Below are positions 26,914 through 35,796 of a DNA stretch of 64,000 nt, in pieces; positions within the stretch are counted from its first letter, which is position 1, and the number at the start of each line of letters is the position of its first letter. The stretch comes from K23-9 sp964460665. Lineage in GTDB: Bacteria; Planctomycetota; Planctomycetia; Pirellulales; Pirellulaceae. The notes beneath the pieces were generated by a model. It saw nothing but the letters and a program-made list of their open reading frames with translations, did not search any database and was not told the DNA's origin. The DNA lies in contig CAYWSL010000008.1 in the NCBI GenBank assembly GCA_964460665.1, positions 6,236-70,235 of the forward strand, given 5' to 3'. The position numbers were made by a program, and so were the translations under genes.

Positions 26914-27729
26914 ATGTCACGGTTTTGTTTGCGTCGTTCGTTTGGCCTGTTTGCTTTTGCTTTATTGGTCCCTGTGCTTTCGTGCGTGTCACCGGGCATT
27001 GCGTGGGCTGACAAACCTGCTGATAAACCTGCCGATTCAGCTGACTCGGTCAATGTGTTGTTGATCACAAGCGGCTGCTGCCACGACTACGATTTCCAAA
27101 CCAAGATGATGCAGTTGGCTTTCGAGCAGCGTGGGGTCAAGGCGGCCTGGACGGTCGTGAATGACGGCGGCAAAGGCACATCGGCTGAAATTGACTTCTA
27201 CAACAGCGCCGACTGGGCCAAGGGCTTCGACGTTGTGATTCACAATGAGTGTTTCGCCAAGACAACCAACCCCGAGTACATTCGGAAAATCACGAGGCCG
27301 CATTTTGACGGAACCAACGGTGTCGTCATTCACTGCGCGATGCACACTTATCGCGACGCGACGATCGATGACTGGCGCAAGTTTTTGGGCGTGACTAGCC
27401 GCCGACACGAACACCAAAGCAACTACACGGTGAAAGTCACTGCGAAAGATCACCCCGTCATGGCCGGTTACCCCGACGGACACAAGACCGCGAAGGACGA
27501 ACTGTACGTGATCGAAAAGACGTGGCCTAACACGACGGTCTTGGCGACATCAAAAAGCGAGAAGACGGACAAGGAGCATCCTGTGTTTTGGACGAACACG
27601 TATGGCAAAGCACGTGTGTTCGGCACCACCTACGGTCACTCGAACGAAACCTTCGAAGACAAAGCATTCCTAGACGCGCTGACCAACGGCACGCTTTGGG
27701 CGGCTGGAAAGCTGAAGGTCGCGAAGTAG
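26914..27729 (+). CDS. Secreted ThuA-like domain protein
   Basis: From the ATG at 26914, preceded by GAAGAGAA, this is 271 residues with a signal peptide (FGLFAFALLVPVLSCVSPGIAWA). The rest is a single ThuA-like domain (glutamine amidotransferase-like fold): VNVLLITSGCCHDYDFQ near residue 45, VVIHNECFA near 105, GVVIHCAMHTYRD near 135, and VFWTNTYGKARVFGTTYGHS near 225. Family members are linked with trehalose or sugar utilisation, but catalysis is unproven, so the role is unknown. It is convergent with metF (34 bp). Confidence 0.87.
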   Translation: MSRFCLRRSFGLFAFALLVPVLSCVSPGIAWADKPADKPADSADSVNVLLITSGCCHDYDFQTKMMQLAFEQRGVKAAWTVVNDGGKGTSAEIDFYNSADWAKGFDVVIHNECFAKTTNPEYIRKITRPHFDGTNGVVIHCAMHTYRDATIDDWRKFLGVTSRRHEHQSNYTVKVTAKDHPVMAGYPDGHKTAKDELYVIEKTWPNTTVLATSKSEKTDKEHPVFWTNTYGKARVFGTTYGHSNETFEDKAFLDALTNGTLWAAGKLKVAK

Positions 27730-27763
27730 GAATCGTTGTCGGCGTGGCATCTTTTTGAAAGCT

Positions 27764-28642
27764 CTAGGCGTCAGCGCCCAGCGGTAATCCTTGAATCAGT
27801 TGCTCCGCCGCATCGCTTTTGTTCAGCACGTAGTAGTGGATCCCTGGGACATCGTTTTCCAGCAGGTCGATCGATTGCTTGCGTGCGTGGTCAACGCCGA
27901 TTTGGAATTGATCACCAGCGTCGTCGGATTTCGTCATCGCCGCTTCCATATCGGCGGGGATTCTGGCTTTGCACATTTTCGCGATTCGCTGTGCTTGGGC
28001 AAAGTTCGTAACGGGCAAAATGCCCGGCACCATCGGAATGGTAATTCCAGCAGCTACACACTGATCACGGAAACGATAGAAGTCGTCGTTGTCGTAGAAC
28101 AATTGAGTGATCAGGATGTCGGCACCGGAATCGACTTTTCGCTTTAAATTGTCCAAGTCCGTTTGGGCGTCGGGCGCTTCTTGGTGGACTTCCGGATACG
28201 CGGCCACCGCGATTCCAAAATCGTTGGCAAAGTTGCCGCGGATCAGATCGACCAGTTCGTTTGCGTATCGCAGGCCGCCATCGACGGCTTCAAACTGATC
28301 GCTTCCCTTGGGCGGGTCACCACGCAGCGCGACGATGTAGTCAACGCCTTCTGACTTGGCTTCCCTTAAGTAGTCACAAAGTTGTTCGGCAGTCAGGCCA
28401 ACGCAGGTCAGGTGCGACGCGACTGGTAGGTTCGTGATCTCGCGGACTTTCCGCAGCACGTTCAGTGTTGTGCCTTGGGTCGAACCGCCAGCGCCATAGG
28501 TGCACGTAAAGTAGCTGGGCTTGAACTCCATCAGCTTCTTGACGTTTGCGCACAGCGTTTCCAAGCCTTTCTCGGTTTTAGGCGGAAACAGCTCGAACGA
28601 AATCGCACATTTCGATCCGGTGTAGTGTTCTGCGAGATTCAT
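27764..28642 (-). CDS. metF: 5,10-methylenetetrahydrofolate reductase
   Basis: MetF reduces methylene-THF to methyl-THF with FAD, feeding methionine synthesis. The 292-residue protein has the family start ISFELFPPKTEKGLETL, YGAGGSTQGTT near residue 50, VALRGDPPKGSD near 105 and the ITQLFYDNDDFYRF motif near 180. Length is typical. It stands alone; the upstream 300 bp shows no recognisable riboswitch. Confidence 0.96.
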   Translation of the reverse strand: MNLAEHYTGSKCAISFELFPPKTEKGLETLCANVKKLMEFKPSYFTCTYGAGGSTQGTTLNVLRKVREITNLPVASHLTCVGLTAEQLCDYLREAKSEGVDYIVALRGDPPKGSDQFEAVDGGLRYANELVDLIRGNFANDFGIAVAAYPEVHQEAPDAQTDLDNLKRKVDSGADILITQLFYDNDDFYRFRDQCVAAGITIPMVPGILPVTNFAQAQRIAKMCKARIPADMEAAMTKSDDAGDQFQIGVDHARKQSIDLLENDVPGIHYYVLNKSDAAEQLIQGLPLGADA

Positions 28643-28941
28643 CAGTGACTTTCAATTCTTCAGGCGTCGATTGGCTATCTGCCGGGCACCCATTCGTGGG
28701 CAAACCGTACAAGCGACTGTCGCCTTATTGTAGTCGGCTCAACGGATTGTCGAATCATTGACCCGATGACAGCAAGAGTGATTCACATTGACTGTGACGT
28801 TTTGGGGGACTGGGCCCCATTACGAACGAGGCTTAGGTCAGGATTGATGGATTGGACTTGCCAGAAACACTCTGTTTCACGTAGTTCGGGTCATTGAAGA
28901 CGCTGACAACCGATTGACGCGATTTGGCAAGGAGGCCGAAC

Positions 28942-30075
28942 GTGGGCATTTTTTCTGCGCGACGTCGCAAGACAACATCCTTCGCTGCTCGAGTACCCAT
29001 TTTGCGGTGGCTTGGGCCGGGCATCACATTTGCTGGTGTTTGCTTTTGCGCGTTCTACTTGTTCAGTGGCAGTTTTCGGTTCAAAGCGTTCGACGACTAC
29101 CAGGGCGGATCAACCGTCGTTGGTGCCCCTGTTGTCTTGGATGGGCAGCGACCACAGGGGCTGATTCGTGTTGCCACGTTCAACATCAAGACGTTCGGCG
29201 AAAAGAAGTCGCAAACGCGCATGGTTGAACCTGAGAACGTGGACGTGATGGGTACGATCGCGCAGATTATCAGCCAATTTGACTTGGTAGCGATCCAGGA
29301 AGTTCGCGGTAAAGACGGTATGGCGATCCGCCGACTAATTGACTTGCTGAATGAATCAGGCGGCCACTACACCGCGACGCTAAGCGAGCCAATCGGGGAC
29401 ATTCACTACACCGAATCGTATGCGTTCGTTTGGAATCAGAATAGCATTCGATTGATTCAAAATAGCGCCTACGTTGTTCACGACGACAACCAGCGAATGT
29501 ACCGCGAGCCAATGGTGGCTTCATTTGAAACACGCGTTGACGCGGACACTCAGCAACGGCCTTTCCGGTTCACCGTCATTAACGTGCACACCGACCCCGA
29601 TGTGGTTTCGCCACAGGACGTCGCAAACGAGATCAACGTACTGGACGACGTGTTCCAGCGTGTGCGTCAGTATGAATACGATACAGCGGGCGAAGAAGAT
29701 TTTCTGTTGGTCGGCGATTTGAATGTCGGTGCGAACAATCTGCAGCAGTTGGCATTGATTCCCAATCTGATTAGCGTCGCGGGTGAACTGCCCACCAACA
29801 CACGACGCACAGCAACGTACGATCACATCTTGTTGGACTCCAGTACGACCAGAGAGTTCACAGGCAAACGCGGCGTGATCGACTTTCAAGCTCACATGGG
29901 CATGACCCAAGAGCAAGCGTTATTGATCAGTGACCACATGCCAGTGTGGGCCGAGTTCAGTGCGTACGAAGCCCCCTACATCGCCCCCTGTCGCAGCACA
30001 ATCTACACGAGTCATTCGCTAGTTTGCGTAGCGGAGCGTGGTGCGTTATCGGCACGGTCTGGGCCTTCCCGGTGA
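28942..30075 (+). CDS. Membrane-anchored endonuclease/exonuclease/phosphatase-fold protein
   Basis: The start is best placed at the GTG at 28942, which has AGGAGG six bases upstream; a TTG at 28924 lies before that ribosome site. This gives 377 residues. A transmembrane segment (WLGPGITFAGVCFCAFYLFSG) sits near residues 23-43. The EEP domain follows: RVATFNIKTFGE (catalytic Asn), VAIQEVRG (catalytic Glu), VINVHTDPD, LLVGDLNVGANN and the final SDHMPVWAEF (Asp-His). It could be a nuclease or a phosphodiesterase; the substrate is unknown. The last 30 residues after the domain are not conserved-looking. Confidence 0.86.
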   Translation: MGIFSARRRKTTSFAARVPILRWLGPGITFAGVCFCAFYLFSGSFRFKAFDDYQGGSTVVGAPVVLDGQRPQGLIRVATFNIKTFGEKKSQTRMVEPENVDVMGTIAQIISQFDLVAIQEVRGKDGMAIRRLIDLLNESGGHYTATLSEPIGDIHYTESYAFVWNQNSIRLIQNSAYVVHDDNQRMYREPMVASFETRVDADTQQRPFRFTVINVHTDPDVVSPQDVANEINVLDDVFQRVRQYEYDTAGEEDFLLVGDLNVGANNLQQLALIPNLISVAGELPTNTRRTATYDHILLDSSTTREFTGKRGVIDFQAHMGMTQEQALLISDHMPVWAEFSAYEAPYIAPCRSTIYTSHSLVCVAERGALSARSGPSR

Positions 30076-30186
30076 ATCTGATTGACGAAAGTCGAAGCCC
30101 AAAGGATGATAAGAGCAGCCGGTCGCATCGCAATCGGCCTTATCTAGAGCGCCGTGATAGGCGAACCAGCCACATGAGTTTTTTGG

Positions 30187-30636
30187 ATGCCGTTCAGTAA
30201 GTACCTGGAACCGTTTCGCGACCACCAGCCACTTGACCAACGGATCCTGCACGTCCTGAATGCATTGCCTGAAGACATCCAGCAAGACTTCCTTTGCGAT
30301 GATCGATTTCAGGTTGTGTTGGACAACTATCAGCGTGGTAAAGGCTGGAGCCTGATCATGGACCTGCCGAGCGCCGATGGGCAGGCGAGTCGTTGTGTGG
30401 TTCTGAAGCCGAAGCTCGCGACGTGCAGTGAAGCTTTCGCTTGGTACGTGATCGCGCACGAATTCGCACATGCGTTTTTACGAAACGGCGGTTGGGGCGA
30501 AATCAAAGACCGCGAAGAGGCGGCTGATGCTCTGGCAGCCCACTGGGGATTTAGCCGACCGAGTCATCTGGCCAATTGGTTTGGCGGTGGTATGCGTGGT
30601 GGTGGAATGCGTGGTGGTGGAATGCGTAGCAGCTAG
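30187..30636 (+). CDS. Small protein with zincin-like HExxH motif and Gly-Gly-Met-Arg tail
   Basis: A 149-residue protein with H-E-F-A-H-A at about residue 95 (VIAHEFAHAFLRNGG), the HExxH signature of zinc metallopeptidases, and a downstream conserved E-E-A-A-D sequence (REEAADALA), which can give the third ligand or structural role as in M48-like or ImmA/IrrE-type proteins. The tail is a repeat of GGGMR ending in RSS. No signal peptide. It ends 4 bp into the sigma-factor gene's 3' end (convergent). The function is unknown; a cytoplasmic protease or peptide-binding role is inferred. Confidence 0.75.
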   Translation: MPFSKYLEPFRDHQPLDQRILHVLNALPEDIQQDFLCDDRFQVVLDNYQRGKGWSLIMDLPSADGQASRCVVLKPKLATCSEAFAWYVIAHEFAHAFLRNGGWGEIKDREEAADALAAHWGFSRPSHLANWFGGGMRGGGMRGGGMRSS

Positions 30637-31202
30637 CTATCGCCATCTTCTGTTCGTTGCATCACTTCAAGTGCGAGTTTTAGCTGTCGGCGAGCACGGC
30701 TAAGTCTACTTCGTACCGTACCGATAGAAATTTCTAGGATCTCGGCAATCGTTTCGTAGGAGTGTTCTTGCATTTCACGAAGCGTCAAGATCGCGCGATG
30801 TTCTTCTGTCAATGTCGCCATGGCTTCTCGTACCATGACAACGCGTTCACGTCGGAGCATTGGTTCGTCTACTGCGTCACCCGTGTCGGCGACTTCCAGT
30901 CCGTTGTTCTCGCGACTGTAGTCCAGTGAAATTCTGGCCCGCCGTTTTCGTCGCCTAGTCAGCGCACTGTTAAACGCAATTCGGTACAGCCAAGTAAAGA
31001 ACTGGCTGTTGCGTTGAAAGGTATCCAGCTTAACGAAAGACCGAATGAAGGCCTCCTGGACCACTTCTTCGGCTTCATCGGGTGAACCGGTCACCTGCAG
31101 CATGGACGCAAACAGGCGATCTTGGTGCTGATGAACCAGTTCTGCAAAAGCAGACCGGTCCCCCTGCAGTGCTCGATCGATCAACTGTTTCTCGTCACCC
31201 AC
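30633..31202 (-). CDS. ECF-type RNA polymerase sigma factor
   Basis: A 189-residue sigma-70-family protein. Region 2 (residues about 10-80) contains EAEEVVQEAFIRSFVKL and FFTWLYRIAFNSALTRRR; region 4 (about 120-175) ends with YETIAEILEISIGTVRSRLSRARRQLK, the helix-turn-helix for the -35 element. Regions 1 and 3 are absent, as expected for ECF factors. A terminator lies just upstream (31302-31341), so it has its own promoter. No anti-sigma gene is adjacent; an anti-sigma-like membrane protein lies 8 kb away. Confidence 0.93.
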   Translation of the reverse strand: MGDEKQLIDRALQGDRSAFAELVHQHQDRLFASMLQVTGSPDEAEEVVQEAFIRSFVKLDTFQRNSQFFTWLYRIAFNSALTRRRKRRARISLDYSRENNGLEVADTGDAVDEPMLRRERVVMVREAMATLTEEHRAILTLREMQEHSYETIAEILEISIGTVRSRLSRARRQLKLALEVMQRTEDGDS

Positions 31203-31301
31203 AAAGCCTCTTCCACAAGAAATCGGTACGGCTGAAGGAGGGTTTGAAAAATCGCCGCCTTCGCATTACCCACTGTTGGCTAGTTTATCAACTAACGCCG
31301 T

Positions 31302-31341
31302 AAAAAAACCGTAACTCCCCAATTTCTGAAGCGAGTTACGG
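31302..31341 (-). terminator. Intrinsic terminator downstream of hsp20
   Basis: On the minus strand a perfect 9-bp stem (arms 31333-31341 and 31309-31317, 15-nt loop) is followed by seven Ts (31308-31302). It lies about 120 bp after the hsp20 stop and 100 bp before the sigma-factor start, separating the two units. Confidence 0.8.
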
Positions 31342-31462
31342 CTGGATGCAGATCAGTTGTGACGGCAGGCCGGTCGTACCGGTTACGAAACCTGCGAACG
31401 GGTGGTTCGCCAATCCCAGCAAATCCACCCGAATTGTAGGTTTGTTTTTCCTCAAGGTGAAA

Positions 31463-31960
31463 CTAGTGTTCGCTAGTCGTGCCGTTTGTTTCGGCCTTGT
31501 CGGCACCTGTTCCCTTGGAAATCTGGATTTTCCGAGAACTTTTTTGCTCGACCATTTTCGGTAGCGTGACCGTAAGAACGCCGTCGGCAAATGCTGCGGT
31601 GATCGCGTCCTTGTCAACCAGTTTGGGCATCTTGACTGTGCGGCGGAAATCACCAAACACACGTTCAGCGCGGCGATGCTGGACATCGCTGACAACGCTT
31701 CGGCCGCGATGTCCTTGGATCACCATCTGATCGTCTTCCATGTCGATGCTGACGTCATCCATGTGGACGCCCGGCAGATCCACGCTTAGCAGAAATTGGG
31801 TTTCGGTTTCATCAATGTCCATTCGCGGCGTGAAAGCCGCGTTGTTCGTGGTCGCTGCCTTGCCATCTTCACCAAGCATCGACTCGACAAACGAGTTCAT
31901 TTCGGACGCCAGGTCGTCAAAGAACTGACCCGTCATTTTGTTTGGAAATACCATTCGCAT
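31463..31960 (-). CDS. Hsp20/alpha-crystallin family small heat shock protein
   Basis: From the ATG at 31960, preceded by GGGAGAGAAGA, this is 165 residues; the longer open frame to 32122 is discarded because that part overlaps an inverted repeat and is not protein-like. The alpha-crystallin domain runs from about residue 45 to 135: PRMDIDETETQFLLSVDLPGV, an ERVFGDFRRTVKMP segment and the ADGVLTVTLPK strand. Its ATP-independent chaperone role is general to the family. The C-terminal tail is polar and includes a RKIQI segment resembling the I-x-I motif. Confidence 0.92.
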   Translation of the reverse strand: MRMVFPNKMTGQFFDDLASEMNSFVESMLGEDGKAATTNNAAFTPRMDIDETETQFLLSVDLPGVHMDDVSIDMEDDQMVIQGHRGRSVVSDVQHRRAERVFGDFRRTVKMPKLVDKDAITAAFADGVLTVTLPKMVEQKSSRKIQISKGTGADKAETNGTTSEH

Positions 31961-32056
31961 TCTTCTCTCCCAAGATAAGTCTTCGTCCGCTTTGCCCTGG
32001 CGACGACGTGCAGTCGCCAAGCGAATAACAATAGACAGACGCTTTCGCCAAACAGC

Positions 32057-32077
32057 TGTCTGCCAGTTCGGCAGACA
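32057..32077. promoter_or_regulatory. Inverted repeat upstream of hsp20, candidate operator
   Basis: A perfect 8-bp inverted repeat (TGTCTGCC, 5-bp spacer, GGCAGACA) lies about 100 bp upstream of the Hsp20 start. It does not match the CIRCE element. A regulatory role in the heat response is inferred. Confidence 0.4.
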
Positions 32078-32180
32078 AGTTGGCGTCAAAGGATTAGATA
32101 ATGCAAAGGCTATGCCAAACACTAAAAACCAGCTAAATCACGGTGTTTCGTGACATTCTACCGTCAGTTGCATGTTGCGA

Positions 32181-33470
32181 TTATGTCAACAGTGCTTTGA
32201 TCGGTTCGCCGTCGCCACCGATCGTGAAAGGCCGACCATTGGGTGCAAAACGCTCTTCGGTCAGCGGCAATCCAGCAGCAGCAGCGATGGTCTTGTTGAA
32301 GTCCGCTACCGATACGTGGTCTTTGTCAACGGAAAAACCGGTTTTATCGGATGCACCGTAAGCTTGCCCGCCTTTGATACCAGCACCCATCAGCAAACTG
32401 CAAAACGCACCGGGGTGGTGGTCACGACCGCCATTCACGTTCAGCTTTGGTTTGCGCCCAAATTCTGTTGTCAGAACGATCAGCGTATCTTTTAGTAAGC
32501 CTTTGCTGTGCAAGTCACGAAGTAGACTGCTGACACCCTTGTCGACGTTGCCTGCTTTTTCGTCTAGACGAGTGTAAAGTTCTTGGTGCATGTCCCAACC
32601 ACCATAGTTGACTTCCACGAACCGGGCTCCGCTTTGAACCAATCGTCGCGCCAACAAACAGGCGCTTCCGAATTGGTTATCGCCGTAAGCTTCGCGGACC
32701 TTTTCATTTTCCTCTTTGATGTTGAAGACCTTCAGGTGCGGACTTCCCATCAGTCGGCGCGCTTCCAGATACAGCTGGTTGTAGGCTTCGACGTCTTTGT
32801 TTTTCCGTTTGCGTTGAAAGACTTCATCAAACTTAGTTGCCAAGCTAAGCCGTCGGCCGAATAATTCTTCTGGCAAGTATTTTGGTAACTTCGTGTTCTG
32901 TAGCCCTGCGGTGGCGCTGGGGATAGGCACTGGGGAAAGCGATGGTTCTAAGAATCCAGCACCTGGGTGTCGGCTCGCACCACCGATCACAAAGTTTCCA
33001 GGCAGTGCACGATTCAGGCGCCCTTTTTCTGCCACCATCCATGCTCCCATTGCAGGGTGCTGAATGCTATTGAGCTTCTTGTACGCCGTTCGCATCAGGT
33101 ACTTGCCCTTGTCGTGAGCTCCGGTTTCGGTGCTAAGGGAGCGGATGACAGCAATCGCACCGGACAAGTTCGCCATCAACGGGAATCGGTCTCCAAACAT
33201 TAATCCTGGAATACGAGTTTGGATGGGTTTTGTTTCACCCGCCTCTTCGACGCCGACCTTGGGGTCGAACGTGTCCAAGTGCGACATCGCACCATCCATA
33301 TACAAGCAGATGATGTGTTTGGCTTTTCCAGTAGCCGCGTTCGCTGTCGGTTCATCGCCGAAAAGCGCCTGCGACCCAACCGCTCCAGCAAACGAAACTC
33401 CCAAGCATTGCTTGGCAGCAGTCTTCATGAACGCACGTCGATCTTCGGTACAGTATTCAGGTCGTGTCAT
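32181..33470 (-). CDS. DUF1501-family secreted protein (Tat signal-like)
   Basis: A 429-residue DUF1501 protein, sharing the alkaline phosphatase/sulfatase superfamily fold. The N-terminus carries RRAFMKTAA followed by Ala-rich hydrophobic sequence, resembling a twin-arginine signal. Landmarks are HIICLYMDGAMSHLDTFDPK near residue 53, GDRFPLMANLSG near 95, TGAHDKGKYLMRT near 115 and LTTEFGRKPKLNVNGGRDHHP near 340. It lies 69 bp downstream of the DUF1549 gene (start to stop, same strand), the usual planctomycete pairing. The molecular function is unknown. Confidence 0.92.
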   Translation of the reverse strand: MTRPEYCTEDRRAFMKTAAKQCLGVSFAGAVGSQALFGDEPTANAATGKAKHIICLYMDGAMSHLDTFDPKVGVEEAGETKPIQTRIPGLMFGDRFPLMANLSGAIAVIRSLSTETGAHDKGKYLMRTAYKKLNSIQHPAMGAWMVAEKGRLNRALPGNFVIGGASRHPGAGFLEPSLSPVPIPSATAGLQNTKLPKYLPEELFGRRLSLATKFDEVFQRKRKNKDVEAYNQLYLEARRLMGSPHLKVFNIKEENEKVREAYGDNQFGSACLLARRLVQSGARFVEVNYGGWDMHQELYTRLDEKAGNVDKGVSSLLRDLHSKGLLKDTLIVLTTEFGRKPKLNVNGGRDHHPGAFCSLLMGAGIKGGQAYGASDKTGFSVDKDHVSVADFNKTIAAAAGLPLTEERFAPNGRPFTIGGDGEPIKALLT

Positions 33471-33539
33471 GTCAGCGTCTCTTACAATACGGCGAAGCGT
33501 GTAGGTAAAACGATTTTGTCTAAGGACGAATGGTTCGGG

Positions 33540-35510
33540 CTACTGAATAAACAGAAACTCTCGCGTATTCAGCAACGCCCAGATGATGTTTCCGAAACCG
33601 ACGTTGCGGTTGGTTTGCTTGGTCAATTCACTAGCAGCCGTAACGCGGTCACGTGCACTGGGCTTACGACTGAGCACGCTTAGGAAAATTGCCTCGACGC
33701 GGTCCTTTGTCGATTCGATCCCCAGCACGTTATCCACAATCGCGGATCCTGGTTCAAGCATCACATGGGTAATCGGCCCATTGAACATCGCCAGAATCTG
33801 CGGGACAGTCGCATCTTGCTGCGATCCATTGATCGTTTCCCGATCACCTTGTCCAAACTGACGTAAGAAGTGATCTGGTTTTTGTGGGGATGGTAATTCA
33901 CTGGCCCGGCACAGCACATTGCCTTGATAGGCGTGCTTATTCAGCTCGCGACGGTACGTTGTCGTATCGTAGGTATCTTTGTATTTGTCAGCCTGCTTAA
34001 TAGCGGTGTCAAAAGTGGCTACCGAGAAATCCAAGTTCAAAACCGGTGCCAATTCTTCTGCACCAGGGCGTTGGAACGGCAAGGGGTTATGGACTGCCAT
34101 CGTCAGCAGCGAATCCCAGACTTGTTCAGCCGTCATCCTTCGCGCGACCGGCCCTGGGAAAAAGTAAGGTTCGCCGCTTGTCAGACTGTAGTCGGATGAA
34201 TTCCGCTGATAGCTCTCGCTGTAAAGAATCGTTCGCATCAATTCCTTCAAATTGAAGTCGCTGCGAATCAGTTCTTTGCATAGAAAATCCATCAGTTCAT
34301 CGTTGACACATGGATGCTCGTCACGGAAGTCGTCGATCGGCTCGACCATGCCAACTCCCATGAACCGTTTCCAAACACGGTTCACAATTGTTTTGCTGAA
34401 CTGAGGATTCTCCGAGCTCGTCAGCCAAGCCGCGAACTGCTCGCGCGGCGTACTATTGCGTGCGGAAGTAGGTATTTCGCCCCATAGGACGGCTGGCTTG
34501 ATGACATCGTTTGGCTTGGCGTCGCTATATGCATAATCGTGTGGCAACCTCATGGCCACTTTGGGGTTTTCACCAACGTAAAAACTGTTAGCACGAATCA
34601 ATCGCTGAATGTGCCCAGGGATCCGTCCGTTTGGGTATCGCTTGCGACCTTCGGCCAGCAGTGCGCCGCTTGGGTTCGTTTTAACAAAGCCCGGATCGCC
34701 GCGTGCGATTCTGGTTCGTGTGCCTTTTGTGTAGGCCGCCAATTCATAAAACTGATACTGCGTCCATTGGTCGAAAGGGTGGTCATGGCACTGTGCGCAG
34801 CCAATTTGAGTTCCCAAGAAAACACGGACGGTATTGTCGACGTAAGGTAATGGCATCCCACTGTCACGAAGCTGGAAGCCAACAGCTGGATTTTCCCAAG
34901 ACTTGCCCGACGCCGTTAGCATCTCGTAAACCCATTTGTCGTACCGCTTATTCAGGCGAATCGAATCCTTGACGTACCCCAGGAAAGGTTCCGAGATGAT
35001 GTTGTTGTTGGGGCGATCGACCAACCGCAACGTGTCAGCCCAAAAATTGAACATGTTGCTGACGTAGTCTGGGCTGCTAAGCAGTTCATCAATCAGATTT
35101 TCGCGACGATTCGCGGCCGTTGAATTCAGAAACTTCGTCGCTTCATGTAGGGTTGGGATTCGGCCAGCGACATCCAAATAGACACGACGCATGAACACTT
35201 CATCGCTGGCCAAGCTATTGGGTCTTTGATCTTTCGAGATCAACTTTGTATCAACCAAGCTATCGATGCGTCCGGCGTTTCCCTTCACCGCGCTTCGTCG
35301 TCCCGACTGCACGGGCACGACCTTCATCTTTTCCTTCGGCTTGGTGCGAACGCTTTCAGGCAAGCGGATCTTGACCGGTTTCTTGGCTGGCTTTGCCTTG
35401 TTTCGGTTTTGCGCTGTCACGATCGATGGCGTTGATATCGCCAGCAAACAAGCGAAGACAAGAAGGGCTCGCCCACAGAAAAATTGTCGAAAGACGGTAG
35501 GGAGTTTCAT
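33540..35510 (-). CDS. DUF1549/DUF1553 secreted protein with a heme-binding CxxCH
   Basis: From the ATG at 35510 the protein is 656 residues, with a signal peptide ending near VTAQ. DUF1549 spans about residues 85-300 (VFMRRVYLDVAGRIPTLHEA onward) and includes C-A-Q-C-H-D-H-P-F-D, the single CxxCH typical of the family. DUF1553 covers the C-terminal half, with ENPQFSKTIVNRVWKRFMG and FGQGDRETINGS. Upstream is a 40-residue basic Pro/Lys-rich linker. It forms a pair with the downstream DUF1501 gene. These families are abundant in planctomycetes and linked only by context to degradation; their chemistry is not known. Confidence 0.92.
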   Translation of the reverse strand: MKLPTVFRQFFCGRALLVFACLLAISTPSIVTAQNRNKAKPAKKPVKIRLPESVRTKPKEKMKVVPVQSGRRSAVKGNAGRIDSLVDTKLISKDQRPNSLASDEVFMRRVYLDVAGRIPTLHEATKFLNSTAANRRENLIDELLSSPDYVSNMFNFWADTLRLVDRPNNNIISEPFLGYVKDSIRLNKRYDKWVYEMLTASGKSWENPAVGFQLRDSGMPLPYVDNTVRVFLGTQIGCAQCHDHPFDQWTQYQFYELAAYTKGTRTRIARGDPGFVKTNPSGALLAEGRKRYPNGRIPGHIQRLIRANSFYVGENPKVAMRLPHDYAYSDAKPNDVIKPAVLWGEIPTSARNSTPREQFAAWLTSSENPQFSKTIVNRVWKRFMGVGMVEPIDDFRDEHPCVNDELMDFLCKELIRSDFNLKELMRTILYSESYQRNSSDYSLTSGEPYFFPGPVARRMTAEQVWDSLLTMAVHNPLPFQRPGAEELAPVLNLDFSVATFDTAIKQADKYKDTYDTTTYRRELNKHAYQGNVLCRASELPSPQKPDHFLRQFGQGDRETINGSQQDATVPQILAMFNGPITHVMLEPGSAIVDNVLGIESTKDRVEAIFLSVLSRKPSARDRVTAASELTKQTNRNVGFGNIIWALLNTREFLFIQ

Positions 35511-35796
35511 TTCGTACTCAGTTCGAGACAATAAGCGAATCGTGCAGGTAGCACTGCTGGAAGGACATCATGCAGGAAGAACATCGTGAATAGAGAACGA
35601 AGATGGAACAAAACACAAAAACGATCGATCTTCACGTTTCCATCCCTCCCCTCCTATGATACTCCATGAAGTCAGCACGGTGTACGGAACTGAGCGGCAT
35701 CTAATCCTGAATTGTTGTTCACAGTAAGATCATCGGATATCCGCAATCCCCTGCACCCGATTTTTCGTTCTGCGCTTGTAAATAACGGTTTTGAGC

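Noticed and set aside
28643..28941. SAM or SAH riboswitch upstream of metF
   Set aside because: I saw no conserved core of these riboswitches in the metF leader.
31961..32122. Longer start for Hsp20
   Set aside because: The extension overlaps the inverted repeat and is unlike small heat shock proteins; the ATG at 31960 has a good ribosome site.
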